This document shows, in pieces, positions 11,641-23,255 of a stretch of 64,000 nt of DNA; the first letter of the stretch is position 1, and every line of letters starts with the position of its first letter. The notes beneath the pieces were generated by a model. The model ran no database searches, had not been told where the DNA came from, and saw only the letters and a program-made list of their open reading frames with translations. The position numbers were made by a program, and so were the translations under genes. Source of the DNA: Adiantum capillus-veneris (Eukaryota > Streptophyta > Polypodiopsida > Polypodiales > Pteridaceae). Location: the NCBI GenBank assembly GCA_014529385.2, contig CM043944.1:66106895-66170894 (forward strand), read 5' to 3'.

Positions 11641-12240
11641 GTCGTAGGATCTAGCCGACAAGGAGTTGAACTCAAGACCTGTTATTCAAGAGGGAAATGG
11701 CATAACCAATCTACTTCACTTGGGTGATAGAAAGGTTATATCATTTTTCTCTTTTATTGGCTCACACACACATCCACACACACACACACCTGAGAAGAAG
11801 AGAGTTTTAATGTCGCAGGAAACTATCCCAAGAGACCTTAAAGATCTAACCGACGAGTTGAAATCAAGACCTGTTATTCAAGAGAGAAATGGCATAACCA
11901 ACCTACCACACTTGGTTGATAGAAAGGTTATACCATTTTCCTCTTTTTATTGGTACACACACACACCCGAGAATAAGAAAGTTTTAACGTCGTAGGAAAC
12001 TATCCCAAGAGACCTTAAAGATCTAGCCAACGAGGAGTTGAACTCAAAACCTGTTATTCAAGAGGGCAATGGCATAACCAATCTACCGCACTTGGGTGAT
12101 AGAAAGGTTATAACATTTTCCTCTTTTTATTGACACACACCCACACACCCGAGAAGAAGAGAGTTTTAATATCGTAGGAAACTATGCCAAGAGACCTTAA
12201 ATACCTAGCCGACGAGGAGTTGAGGTCAAGACCTGCTGAA
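11630..12240 (-). repeat. Tandem array of tRNA-derived SINE units
   Basis: A unit of about 175 bp recurs roughly 3.5 times (about 11630-11800, 11800-11978, 11978-12160, 12160-12240). On the minus strand each full unit holds an A-box-like sequence (unit 2 TGGTAGGTTGG; unit 3 CGGTAGATTGG), then about 31 bases, then a B-box-like AGTTCAACTCC. These match RNA polymerase III internal promoter consensus with about one mismatch. The stretch AGGTCTTGAGTTCAACTC looks like the T-arm of plant tRNA-Thr, from memory. A single copy lies in CACTA-B (18075-18290). The units are separated by CA tracts. Confidence 0.65.
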
Positions 12241-12339
12241 CAAAGAGAAAGAGAGAGAGAATAAAAAACCAAAGAGCGAGAGAGAGGCAGAGAAGATGAC
12301 AGAGAGAGGTAAGGGGAGAAAACAAACAGAGAAAGAGAT

Positions 12340-12560
12340 TATGCTAAAATTTAAATTAGATTACGTTAGATTACATTTAGATTTATGTTTATGTTGAGTT
12401 TAAGATTATGTTAGATTTAGATTTACGTTAGATTAGATTTAGGTTTATTTAGGTTCGATTACATTAGATTTAGGTTTATTTACGTTAGATTTAGATTTAC
12501 ATTTGATTAGATTAAATTTAGGTTTATTTTGAGTTTAAGATTATATTAGATCTAGATTTA
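12340..12560 (+). repeat. AT-rich ttagattta / ggtttattta repeats in CACTA-A
   Basis: Imperfect short units such as tacgttagatttagattta and taggtttattta are repeated many times. Equivalent blocks occur in CACTA-B at 18310-18450 and 18890-19130. Confidence 0.7.
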
Positions 12561-12610
12561 TGTTCGATGGAGACCATGCGGACCAGCAGTTCCACCTGCA
12601 TGTTCGACTG

Positions 12611-12614
<4 letters not shown>

Positions 12615-12678
<64 letters not shown>
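12615..12678 (+). repeat. (GA)n microsatellite
   Basis: An uninterrupted GA run of about 60 bases inside CACTA-A. A similar run is at 13266-13326. Confidence 0.95.
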
Positions 12679-13189
12679 ACGCGCACACGACAGCAAACGA
12701 TGAATTTGAAATTTAAAATCGTGTTATGAAGTGAGGCCCATTCACATCTACGCAGCTAGTAGCCCCTTTGGTATGTCTTTGACCCTTCAATGGAGCGAAT
12801 CACCACATGTTCAATTAGGTTAGATTTAAGATTAGATTTTGGATTGAGTTTTTATATTAGAGTCTACCTTCGATATTACGGTAAAATAGTTAGAGTTAGA
12901 CGAACGATGATCCCTCTCTTCCTCTCTAGGGATGCGACCTTAAGCTGCAAAGCTTTCAACGGCATGATACTCAGATTGGAGGCCAACATGTAATGTGCTA
13001 AGTAATCCCTCGAACAAAGATCTACTGTGAAAAGATGTTAAGATGTTGTGAAATGCTATAGCTAGAGAAGAGGCAAAGGGGTTTTGTCCACTACATGCAC
13101 TATCATGTAGACGTGGGTGTGTAGATTTTTTGTACCCACAAATATAGGCATTGAGCAATAAAGACGAGATTATAACCCGGGGGTTCTGG

Positions 13190-13224
13190 TCTCCGTGCAC
13201 CTCGAGACCGAGGTGTGCGGGGAT
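13190..13224. other. Hairpin module of CACTA-A
   Basis: TCTCCGTGCACCTCG and CGAGGTGTGCGGGGA form a 15-pair stem with a few G:T pairs and a 5-base loop. The module, with the flanking cgagattataaccc and ggattgg segments, recurs at 19354-19389 and 53602-53637 upstream of the TNP2 start. Confidence 0.7.
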
Positions 13225-13267
13225 TGGACATGACTAGAGAATGTGAGGTGATTTACAGTGTGAACAA

Positions 13268-13329
<62 letters not shown>

Positions 13330-13366
13330 CGGAAAATGCCAATAGAAGATTAAATATGTTGTCCAG

Positions 13367-15430
13367 TGTCGGGGGATATGTGTTCGCTACGTGAGCCGGA
13401 CAGGCGCCTGGACTCTGGCTGTGGGAGGTGTGAAAGAGAGAGAACAAGAAGAACAGATGTAAATGAATCTGGAAATCACCGTAATCATCAATTAATTGAT
13501 GAACGCTTGAGTACAACTTAATCCTTAGCCAAGGCAGGCTGTTAACAGCACCGTCACTTGGATCCTGCTAACTAGGAGTTTAGGCTCCCGCTTTACAGAA
13601 TTAACCAGGCCGTTAACGACACCGGGGCTTAACAATTATTTAATTAATCTCTAGTCGATGACGGTGATGGTAATTATCGCTTGTTGCTTCATCTACTTTG
13701 AGTTCCCTTAGATTCCACAAGCTTCAATTTTGCCAATTATTCCACAACTTCCTGCTCCTTATGCTTTGCACTGGTTTAATCGTCGCTCACAGCTTTTAAC
13801 TTCTTCCCACTCTTAAATTGCTAGCCGAAACTTTATCCCTTGCTTGGTTGCCTCGACAGACTTGCGGCCTTGCTTCCTGGACCAAGCTCGTCCTCTTTGT
13901 TGTATCCCACCTCGTTATCTTTTCCTCTTCTCCTTGCTATCCTCCTTGCTCGATGCCTTCATCATCTCCCTTTTCTTCTCAAGGACCGAGAGAGGTATCG
14001 TTCTTGCTTAAGCCGAGAGAGAGACAGCTTTCCTCTTCCATGTCAAGGACGATCCGAGGACGAGCCCGAGGGATAGATTGCTTCCTCTCCTTTTCTTTGT
14101 TTTGCTTCAAATGCCCTTTTTCTTCCCTTCCAATCTCTGGCCAAGCTCGAGAGCAAGAGATCTTGGAGCTCAATTGCCCTCCTTTAATCGATTGAGCACG
14201 AAAGAGAGAGGCTCCTTGCGCAACCCCGAGGGAGAGAGCACTGTTCTTGTGCAAGCTCGAGAGAGAGCTTTGTTTCACCCCAAGCTTGCCGCCTCTCATC
14301 CTCTCCTCGTTACCCTCCTTGCCAAGCTTTTCTTCGCTCCTTCTTGCTTCGCTTGTTGTGTCCCTCTCATGCAAAAGCCCGCTATTTTAATCCCCTTACT
14401 CCCTTAGCAACGAAGGCGCCGTCGTTGCTAGGGAGGCGTAAAGTCCACCTCTTGCTGACGTCGCAGCCCGGATCCCGACCTGCACCAAATGTCGCGAAAG
14501 CTGGCCCAAAAAAGAGCACCTAAGCAAGAAGAGCAGCTCTCGCTTCTTCGCCATGCTCAACCGAGCTCCCTCTCACCCAGCGCGAGCTCATTCCCGTCGC
14601 TCCTGTCTGCGCGCTGCCTCACGCCGCCATGCCTTACGTTTTTTTTTTCCTTTTTGATTCCCACTAAACCCTTTGGGACCTTATTGGGCGGGCGACCTTT
14701 TCTACCGGGCGGCCACTTAAGGTGCAAGCAATGGTGATTGCGCGCATCAAAGATTTTTGGCCTTCATTGGGCGGCCATTCAACTTCGTAAGGGCACCAAA
14801 TTTGACACGCATATCAACTAAAGCATTCCCAAGCACAGCAACTTTCCTCTTTCATCAGCTCTTGACTATTAATATCATCGTGAATTTCAATGCTCATATC
14901 AGCTTCTTAGTGCCATACGACCTCAAGATGCAAGCATAGGTGATTGCTTTGGCCTAAGACCACTCCCTTCGCACTCGCTGCAAAGAGCCAAAGCTTCTTA
15001 CCGCATCCATGTTGCACACTCCCCGCAATCATTGCATTCCAAGAGACGTCATTTTGGACACGATGCTCTTCAAGTACTTATGTGCTTCCGTACGTGCACC
15101 ACATTTAGTGTATTTAACTTCCAAAGGATATCGGTTTGCGGTATTCGCTGATTGAAGCTCAAAACCTTCCAGATGGCACTTCATACGAGCCGAGCATATT
15201 GGTACGGAACCGGTCCCCGGTGAATCTTTAACGGCCAATAACTTGACAACCGTAAATCCGATCACCGATCTGAAAAGACCAACGTGCTCCAGAAATTGAG
15301 AACTTCAGGTCCGTGCATTCATTTCATTTCTATCCCCTCAGCGCAGTTGCCCAATCCGGTACAGATCAGCAATCAACTTGAACTTCAAACTGCCATAACT
15401 TCTTCACCGTAGCTCCAATCAACAAGCCGT
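13367..15430 (-). mobile_element. R3 3' LTR (minus orientation), truncated by R2
   Basis: Starts with TGTCGGGGGATATGTG, the same LTR edge as at 34786, and follows that LTR for about 2 kb. It stops at 15430 in gtagctccaatcaacaagcc, exactly where the R2 LTR begins. The left flank ccag (13363-13366) matches tcag after the right LTR (38211-38214) with one change. This supports a single R3 insertion into CACTA-A with a 4-bp target duplication. Confidence 0.75.
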
Positions 15431-17128
15431 TGATAGCCATTTTTCGGCTCTTTGTAATTGCCACAATGAGTTACCTCACCCTACCAAAATCACCCAAACA
15501 CTGTGGCTATCCCTACCATTTCACTGTACATAGGCGTGCGTGAGTCACGGGACTTTTCCCATATCTTCTTAAAAAACCCTCAATTAGCTAGTCATTGGGC
15601 TAGTTGAGCCAAAAAAATAAAAAATCTAAGTATATTATGGCCCATTTGTGTGTAAATATTTCATTGTATATAGGGCCTAAATAAAAAGATTTTTCGTAAT
15701 TATTTTGGTATTTATTTAAATATTTCTACGTAGGGTGTGTTATTTATGCTATATACATTGACTCACCATTACCATATTTTTTCTTACCATTTTGCATACT
15801 CTTTATTCCATATAAAAATAATCTCATGCAAGCTTCTCTTATTTTTGGTGTAACTCCATCCCAACAAAAAACCAAAAAAACTAGTTCTATTTATGTGTAT
15901 ATTTTTTCACTATTGTGATTTTTTTCCTTCCTACATCTATTCTCTATTACTCTCATAAATTAGACCATCAAAAATATTCATTTTTTTATGGTAGACTTAT
16001 GATGTGAGAGATTTATTTTGACCCCTTTATATTTTTTCCACCTATATTATTTATATTTGACATGTACATATATTTTTAGACCCCTCAATATTTGATTTTC
16101 TTAGTTGTACTATTCACTTATATCATGATCTCAACAATATCTTCAATTATAGACCTACCAAATAAAGTCAAGGGTAGGTGGCATGCATACATGCACTATG
16201 GAGGGCCCACTCTTGGAGGTATTCAAAAGAATCATCCAAAGAAGGACCCCACAAGGACTTTGTGCAGTGGAAAAAAATAGTCGGTTTTGCTGAATTTTTA
16301 AAGTTCACTTGCTCTCTGAATTTGGAAAGGTGATACAAACAAAAGTTGTAGCTCGTGGGCTGAATTTTTGCCTCAAATGTTTTCATATTTTTTTGAGCTA
16401 CGAGCTGTGAGCTATGATTTTATTAGTGGACCCCAGTTTTCCCATGCTATACAGCCACACTCTCTCTTCCACTTTATCATTTTCCTCTTTCACACACACT
16501 TCTCCACTCATCATCCCCACCTCTCTCACCACTCCTCTCTGCACCCTACTCACCTTCTCCTCAACCTTGAAGAATAAGAGAAACCATGGTGAACTCATAC
16601 CTCCCACACACAATTCCATTCCAAAATTGACCACCTAGTCTCATTTTTCCTCCTCCAAATTACCCATATCTATCAAAAAAACCACAAAATTCAGCCTCTT
16701 CTCTTAAAAGACAGCATCATGGTGGTTGATTACTCAGCTTCAATTACCTTGTCTCTCAAAGAAGGTCAAGAGTGGAGAAAAAATGTACCGTCAAAGCTAG
16801 TGGACCGTCAACAAGCGTCAAAATTGGCCCTACTCAAGACACTTGGAGCATCAACCTTGTAAGAAATCCACCTTTTCTTACCTCTTAAGAGTTTTTCTTC
16901 CTTATTTGTATCCTACATGGATACTCCCATTGTAAATATCCAATTCCATTTGTAAATTAATACTAACTCTACTAACACTAACCCACTATGAAAAGTCCTA
17001 TCACCTCCATTTCTCTCCTCTCTCTTTCCCCACCAACTTCTTGATAATTCCAAGCAAAAGAAATTATATAAATTGCTGAAAATCTAACCCAACCATGGTT
17101 AGAGGAGTAACCCTAGCCTTCAAAATTG

Positions 17129-17138
17129 CTATAAAAGG
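17129..17138 (+). promoter_or_regulatory. TATA box in the R2 LTR
   Basis: CTATAAAAGG in an otherwise ordinary context, conserved on the minus strand of the solo LTR near 47705-47716. It probably drives R2 transcription. CACTA-B is inserted about 205 bp downstream, so any transcript from here would read into the transposon. Confidence 0.6.
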
Positions 17139-17539
17139 AGGGTGTAGCTAGCACAAAAGGGGGAGCCATAAGCAAGAGCACTATGCTATAGCTTGAGAAG
17201 CCAAGCTCAACCTCTCTAGAAGGAGCTCTTGAGTGGAAGCTCATTGTCTTATGCATGTGCATGTGTTGTAATAGGGGATTAGCAAGGGAACTCTATGCCA
17301 TTGTAAGAGAGAGAGTGATCATTCAATTGAGAGTAGGAAATCCACTACAAGAGGCTATTCATATTAGCGACGCTCACACAGCGACGCTCAAAAAAATATT
17401 TCCCGGCGTCGCTATGAGCGTCGCAAATTTACAAAGATATTTGCGACGCTCATAGCGACGCCGACTGAGCTAAAACAATAACAGAGCGCGCCCAAAAACT
17501 CAGATCTTAGATCTGAGTTTTTCGGCGCCCTCAAGCAAG

Positions 17540-17551
17540 GAGCAGGTAACG

Positions 17552-17595
<44 letters not shown>

Positions 17596-17600
17596 CTTCT

Positions 17601-17648
<48 letters not shown>

Positions 17649-17773
17649 AGAGGAAGGAGAGCCAGGTATGATCCTTCCCTCTCATCACTCTCATGTTCCC
17701 TTCCCCTCTTTCTCTCTCCCTCTCTCTCTCTCTCTCTCTCAAAAACACTATGTGTGTGTGTGTATGTGTGTGT

Positions 17774-17837
<64 letters not shown>

Positions 17838-18075
17838 AACATAAACAAAAATGCACACACACATACATAAACAAAGAATGCACACACACATTGAGAGAGG
17901 AAAAGAGAGAGAGAGCATGCATAAACAAAAAACGCACGCATTGAGAGAGGAAAAGAGAGAGAGAACATGCATAAACAAAAAACGCACACATTGAGAGAGA
18001 AAAAGAGAGAGAAAACATGCATACGATCCAAAAAAACGCACACACATTGAGAGAGAAAGAGAGAGAAACTAATTT
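17540..18075. repeat. CT/CA/GA microsatellite block in CACTA-B
   Basis: Long dinucleotide tracts, plus four short units of agagcatgcataaacaaaaa type between 17905 and 18045. Leu/Ser- and Arg/Glu-rich open frames here are repeat translations. Confidence 0.9.
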
Positions 18076-18290
18076 AACGTCGTAGGAAAATAATTAAAAT
18101 TAAAAGACCTAAAGATCTAGCCGACGAGGAGTTTAACTCAAGACATATTATTCAAGAGGGAAATGGCATAACCAATCTATCATACTTGGCATGGGTGATA
18201 GAAAGGTTATACCATTTATCTCTTTTTATTGGCACACACATCCACACACGCGCACACACACACAAGAAGAAGAGAGTTATAACGTCGTAG
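18075..18290 (-). repeat. SINE-like unit in CACTA-B
   Basis: A single diverged copy of the unit arrayed at 11630-12240. The B-box region reads gaggagtttaactcaagac and the A-box region cataaccaatctat, both on the minus strand. About 40 bp of CA repeats follow. Confidence 0.55.
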
Positions 18291-18948
18291 GAAACTATCT
18301 TAAAAGACGTTAAAGATTAGGTTAGATGTAGACTTACGTTAAATTAGATTTAGGTTTATTTAAGTTAAATTAGATTAGATTTAGGTTTATTTTTAATTAG
18401 ATTTACGTTTATTTACGCTAGATTTAGATTTACGTTATATTAGATTAGATTTAGGTCTCCATAGACTGCGATGCCTGCATGAAGCGGGTGAAGAAAGCCC
18501 TCAATGGAATATAGGGTATTGCTGCCTTCACTCATGGTGGGCTCCGTCGATCCAAAAGTACTGGTGAAATGTCTTCAAAAGATAGGGAAGAAGGTGGATC
18601 TTCAGGGCGGCAAGAGTCACTACATCCCCGACACAATGACCATCTAGACAACCTCTAGTCATTCAACAGCAACTTCAAAGTTAGTAACAAGAGCAAGAAC
18701 GGTCTAAAGGGCCAATTGCTGTCGTCAGATGTGGATGGAGATGAGGTAGCGTCACCGCCGCAAGTTAACTCTCACATCTTTAGTGATGAGAATGCCAACT
18801 CTTGCCGAGTTATGTGAAAAATTATGTGTTAAATCAGTTTTAAGGTTCTTATAATCCCTGTTAGTTTAGTTCTTTGTTTTTAATATAACATAATTTACGT
18901 TAGATTTAGATTTATGTTATATTAGATTAGACTTAGGTTTATTTAGGT

Positions 18949-18981
<33 letters not shown>

Positions 18982-19353
18982 AGAAGAAGAGAGTTTTAAC
19001 GTCGTAGGAAACTATCCCAAAAGACGTTAAAGATTAGGTTAGATGTAGACTTATGTTAAATTAGATTTAGGTTTATTTTTAGTTAGATTTACGTTTATTT
19101 AGATTTACGCTTATTTACATTAGATCGAGTCCACGCAAGAATTACTTACGGTTTAGGGTTTAGAGTTAGACGAACAGTGAAAAGATCTACTGTGAAAAGA
19201 TGTTAAGATGCAGTGAAGTGCTACAGCTAGAGAAGAGGCAAAGGGGTTTTGTCCACTACATGCAGTATCATGTAGACGTGGGTCTGTAGATTTCTTGTAC
19301 CCACAAATATAGGTATTGACCAATAAAGACGAGATTATAACCCGGTGGTTTTG

Positions 19354-19389
19354 ATCTCCGTGCACCTCTAGACTGCGGTGTGCGGGGAT
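19354..19389. other. Hairpin module of CACTA-B
   Basis: TCTCCGTGCACCTC and GCGGTGTGCGGGGA pair with several G:T pairs around a short loop. It matches the module at 13190-13224. It is followed by a GA tract of about 75 bases (19414-19488) and lies 164 bases upstream of the TNP2 start codon. Confidence 0.6.
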
Positions 19390-19412
19390 TGGACATGACT
19401 AGAGAATGTGAG

Positions 19413-19490
<78 letters not shown>

Positions 19491-19552
19491 GACGAAGAAT
19501 GCCAATAGAATATTAAATTTTTTGTCCAGGTTATAAGATTTTTATCCTCATT

Positions 19553-20604
19553 ATGAGTAGTGACGAGGATGTGGGACCGTCCAACCGAAACACCTATCTC
19601 TCAACGAGGGTCTTATGTCCTTGTAATCAATGCAAGCATGCTGTGCGACGGACAAGACGTGTTTCTTTGCAGTACGTTCGCGAATTTGGCGAGTTCGATC
19701 CATCTATTATAGATCGAGTTGTTGCCAATTATAACTCGTCGGACTCTGACGGTTGCCAACAAGCAGCAATCTTGCAACCCAATAGACGTGTTCGCAGGCG
19801 CTTTGGTCAAGCAGCATATGTGAGGCCACAAGATGTAGCCTCTGACAGCTCGGGGGATGATCATGCAGAGCACATTTCCAACGAGGCAATGTTTGAGCCC
19901 GAGATTGATGAAATGATCGAGACGATCATGGATTCAGAAAGGCTTATCTACGATGATATGAAAAGTGAAGCCGATATGCCATTGTATAATGGAGCACGTA
20001 TGTCTAGATTGAAAGCACTCTTGGTTCTTCTCAACATGCAGGCAAAGTTTGGATGGAGTCACACTAGCGTCACAACGATTTTCAGGTGATCTATTACAAT
20101 TAGTTTACTTTAATAAAACTCTAAATGTATAATGATCTGATAGATTTTTACACAACTGTATCGTATTTTTATGTTGTGTAGATTGCTTAAAGAGCACATA
20201 CTACCAGCTGACAATGTGATGCTAGATTCCCGAGATGAAGCAAGAAAGATTTTGCGAAACTTGGGGATGGATTACAATTCTATCCACGCTTGTCCTAATG
20301 ACTGCATTCTTTTCAGAGGGGAATACATAGATATGGAGAAGTGTCCGAAATGTGATTCCGAAAGATATCGAGTAGATCTCCACGGGAAAAAAATTCCACA
20401 AAAGTTTTTGCGACATTTTCCTCTGCTTCCTCGCATCAAGCATTTCTTCGAATGTAAGTCCATGGCCGCCCTAGCATCATGGCATGAGGAGAATAAATCT
20501 TCGGATGGTGTGCTACGAATTCATGCAGATTGCGCAGCCTGGAAACATATAGATGGAACATGGTCGGATTTTGCCAGGGAAGCTCGAAATTTGCGCTTAG
20601 ACGA
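19553..20604 (+). pseudogene. TNP2-type transposase, N-terminal part (CACTA-B)
   Basis: TNP2 is the DDE transposase of En/Spm (CACTA) elements, which cuts the terminal repeats. Exon 1 is 19553-20085 and exon 2 starts at 20182 (donor gtgatc, acceptor gttgtgtag). Visible family features are the N-terminal Cys-rich CPCNQCKHAV, the segment DYNSIHACPNDCILFRGEY, the zinc-like CPKCDSERYRV, and FPLLPRIKHFF. The family motif region stops after TWSDFAREARNLRL. The rest of TNP2, including the catalytic core, is deleted, and the DNA passes directly into the Transposase_24-like gene in another frame. The start is the ATG shared with the CACTA-A copy at 38238. Confidence 0.8.
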
Positions 20605-21752
20605 GCTTCACACTCGTCTAGACACCCTCTCTCTAGTGGTGGCGGTGGCGGTTGTTGTGGGGATTCCGCCACCGATGCCTCCACACCGCCTCGTGTTCGA
20701 GGAGGCTCTTTACCCTCCCCTTCTTTTCCCGCCCCCACACCAGACACAACATCGCTATCTACACCAGGTTTTGCACGGCTGACTGTTCCTAGCAGCTACA
20801 CACCTCTACCTACTCCGCCAGGGGCCACCCCACTCGACACTCCTCGCTTCGGGGCCCAGACGTCGGTGAAGACACCTGACATCCGTACCCCCATCGACAC
20901 GCCGCTAGAGACCCCTGCCGGGACACCCAGGTTCATGCGTCACCGGCCAGAGGGCTTGCCTTACTCCGTCGACTTCAGCGGCGGCATCATCATGGATGAT
21001 GACGGCAAGAAGGTGATCTCGCGCATGCGTGGTCTTTGCTCTCAGCTATTTAGACACTACATACTAAACAAATGGAGTGAAGTACCAAGTGATTTAAAAA
21101 ACAGAGTCATCAGCATACTTCATGATGAGTTTCCCGTTCCAACACGGGATCAGCGCTTCAATGAAGACCTGATGAAGATTCGAATGCGAGAATACTGCAA
21201 ACACAAGCGTTCCGAAGTGCAAAAAGCAATCAAGCATGGGTGGAACAGGCCAGATTGGCTGGCCAAAGAAGATTGGATGAATGCGAAGAAAGCAGCGCGC
21301 GAGAATCCCGACAAGTGGAAGCAACAAAAGGATGCAGCCAGAGCGCGAGTAGAGGCAGGGAGCTCGCACCACTTGGGGAGCGGTGGATGGGCATCATTTG
21401 AGGCCGATTTTGTAAGTGTTTTTGCATTGCTCTATATGTTCGATAGTTTAGGGTTTATGAGTTTTTTAATTCTAACATAATGAAATCTTTGTATGTTTTG
21501 ACAGTGGTCGATGACAGGACGTGATCCCACACCGTACGAGCGCGAGTACGCAGGCAGGAAGGGCTTAAACGCCCTGATGGACATTCTCAGTTCTCGCTGC
21601 GGCATGGTTAGTATTAGGGTTTACTCTTTTCTATTTTTTGTATTTTTTTATAAATGTTGTTATATGTTTATACTTACTGAAAGTTGTCTTATTGTCTTTT
21701 TTTGCAGAATCTGACAGATACGCTGCTTGGACGCGATGAGACGTCTGACTAG
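20605..21752 (+). pseudogene. Transposase_24-like second protein (CACTA-B)
   Basis: The second gene of plant CACTA/Ptta elements, a probable DNA-binding partner of TNP2. Segments are about 20605-21411, 21505-21606 and 21708-21752, joined by canonical introns (gtaagt...acag and gttagt...gcag). The first part is Pro/Thr-rich with many TP dipeptides (TDASTPPRVRG, PLDTPRF, PIDTPLETPAGTP). A basic, helix-rich domain follows, with KRSEVQKAIKHGWNRPDW and SGGWASFEADF. The last exons read SMTGRDPTPYEREYAGRK and end LLGRDETSD. The 5' end and start codon are lost in the internal deletion, but from the joint to the stop the frame is open. It could still be made as a fusion or from an internal ATG. Confidence 0.7.
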
Positions 21753-22133
21753 ACGATGTCAGTTTAGCCGTAGCTAGATATCATTAGTTTAGGGTTTCTC
21801 ATAGCTTATGTATCATGAGACGGATTTTATATGTCTTTTTGAACCATGTATATTATTACATTTGTCACCGCAGTTCATTTTGCGAATCAATTCTTTATGC
21901 CTATGATGTTGTACAATTCTCATTATTACATTTGCCAATCAATTCATTTTGCTTATGATGTGTACAATTGTCAATTTTACGCTTGTCAATTTTGCAAACA
22001 ATGCGTCTTGTGGGTGACTATTTTGGGTCTATTATCTACCCTTGCACTTTTTTTAAAAAGTGAATCAAGTACAATATGGTTGATGGGTGGCAGGGCATTC
22101 AATGCCCTGTCACCAATTTTTTTTTTCTCTCGG

Positions 22134-22345
22134 GCGTCGCTATAACCATCGCTATTTATGGCTCTGTAGCGTCGCTATGAGCGTTGCTATAGACTTCTGT
22201 GTAAACGTCGCTATAACCGTCGCTATGAGCGTCGCTATATAGCGACGGTTATAGCGACGCATATAGCGACGCTCTCGTAGCGACGCTATTAGCGACGGTT
22301 TTAGCGACGCCGGGGGTTTTAAAAACCCAGTGTATTTCCGTCGCT
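22134..22345. repeat. 3' subterminal array of CACTA-B
   Basis: About a dozen cgtcgctat / atagcgacg units in both orientations. The part centred near 22239 is a long perfect inverted repeat (arms ccgtcgctatgagcgtcgct type). Such arrays are the usual binding sites of the second CACTA protein. Confidence 0.85.
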
Positions 22346-22839
22346 AACAGCGTCACAAGAGCACACAACCTCTTGTAGTGATCTATCATTTCTCCTACTA
22401 GTGTAAGCCCAACATTTGCTGAATCAAGGAGGGTGAATTTGGACTAAGCATGGATACCTTGTCTCCCTTCCAACGTGAAGTCATGGACAATAATGATGTG
22501 TAAGTGTCTTGGTGTTTTATTTAAGTTCTTGATAGCTTGTCTCTGGGTATTGTTATCAATTTAGCCATAAATCCCACATGTTGTAAGAGGGCGACAGGGT
22601 GGAGAGGACTCCCCTGGCCTTAGGACAGTGATTGGGGTGGCTTTTTTCTTGTGATGTGTTGTGGTGTAATTTACTCAGGCTATGTTGAACAAATACTAAT
22701 CTCACTTTGATTGGTCATGACAGATTTGTAAGAAGGCATTAGTGCAACAAGCACCCCCTTCCCCCTTCTCTCTCTTTCTTACATATATATATTTATGTTT
22801 GCTTGATCATTAACGATACACTTCAAAGCAGCCCGAGCA

Positions 22840-22841
<2 letters not shown>

Positions 22842-22918
<77 letters not shown>
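22842..22918 (+). repeat. (TC)n microsatellite in the R2 LTR
   Basis: About 76 bases of uninterrupted TC. The solo R2 LTR has a shorter GA tract at the same place (about 46991-47037). Confidence 0.95.
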
Positions 22919-22921
<3 letters not shown>

Positions 22922-23180
22922 TTTTAGTGTGTGAGAGTGTTCCATTGGTGTTAGGGTTAGTGTAAATTCCTTGCTTGTGTGTGGGTTGCTCTAACGATTC
23001 TCCTCTTTTGCGTCCTAGTTCGCTCTTAAACTAGGTGGTGCCCCTTGTGTAGTTGGGTTTTGGCTGGGGGTTTGTTGTTTTGGTTTGTGTTGTGTTGTGC
23101 CCCAGCCCCATTGAGCAGCACGAGAGCCTTGAAGGGTGTCTAGAGGTTGCTCTTCTTGTTTCCCGCCCCGGACGGCTTCA

Positions 23181-23255
23181 AATTGGTGCCCCCATTGAGG
23201 ACAGGCTTGTGTATGTTTTGTGAAGGTCAACCTTTAGCATAATCAAGTAGCTTGC
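23181..23255 (+). other. R2 primer site and leader
   Basis: TTGGTGCCCCCATTGAGGA directly after the LTR is a primer-binding-site candidate starting with the required TGG. R1 has the same sequence on the minus strand at 29446-29464. I do not recognise the matching tRNA with certainty. Confidence 0.6.

Larger units (their letters stand above)
10955..13366 (+). mobile_element. CACTA-A, 5' part (interrupted by R3)
   Basis: It begins with CACTACAAGAGAAGG and subterminal units of the gcgacgctc / gcgtcgctat type on both strands. The short palindrome cttagatctcagatctaag follows. The same order is found at the start of CACTA-B, including the CA/GA tracts, the SINE-like unit, the gattaggttag-type AT repeats and the hairpin module near 13190. 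At 13366 the shared sequence (ttgtccag) stops where an R3 LTR begins, and it resumes at 38211. No gene lies in this 5' part. Confidence 0.8.
17343..22380 (+). mobile_element. CACTA-B, complete ends, internally deleted
   Basis: Terminal inverted repeats CACTACAAGAGG and CCTCTTGTAGTG are perfect over 12 bp. The 3-bp target duplication is atc on both sides (17340-17342 and 22381-22383). The related solo R2 LTR at 47490-47510 (minus) carries the uninterrupted site with one atc. Subterminal arrays of gcgacgctc / gcgtcgctat lie at 17365-17465 and 22134-22345. Length is 5,038 bp. It encodes a TNP2 N-terminal part joined to a Transposase_24-like gene, so it needs a helper for movement. Confidence 0.93.
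15431..23180 (+). mobile_element. R2 5' LTR, interrupted by CACTA-B
   Basis: Begins TGATAGCC and ends CGGACGGCTTCA. Removing CACTA-B leaves about 2.7 kb, matching the solo LTR at 46730-49430 (2,701 bp, inverted). A good TATA box, gctataaaaggag, lies at 17128-17140. A long (TC)n tract is at about 22842-22918. A primer-site-like TTGGTGCCCCCATTGAGGA follows at 23183. No 3' LTR of this copy is present in the window. Confidence 0.8.

Noticed and set aside
11015-11661. Open frames rich in Leu/Ser or Arg/Glu on both strands
   Set aside because: They are translations of CT/GA/CA microsatellites. The same applies to 17500-18045 and 53626-54616.
11641-11720. A functional tRNA gene on the minus strand
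   Set aside because: Only the A and B box regions are tRNA-like; no acceptor stem or anticodon arm folds, and the unit is repeated, so SINE is the better call.
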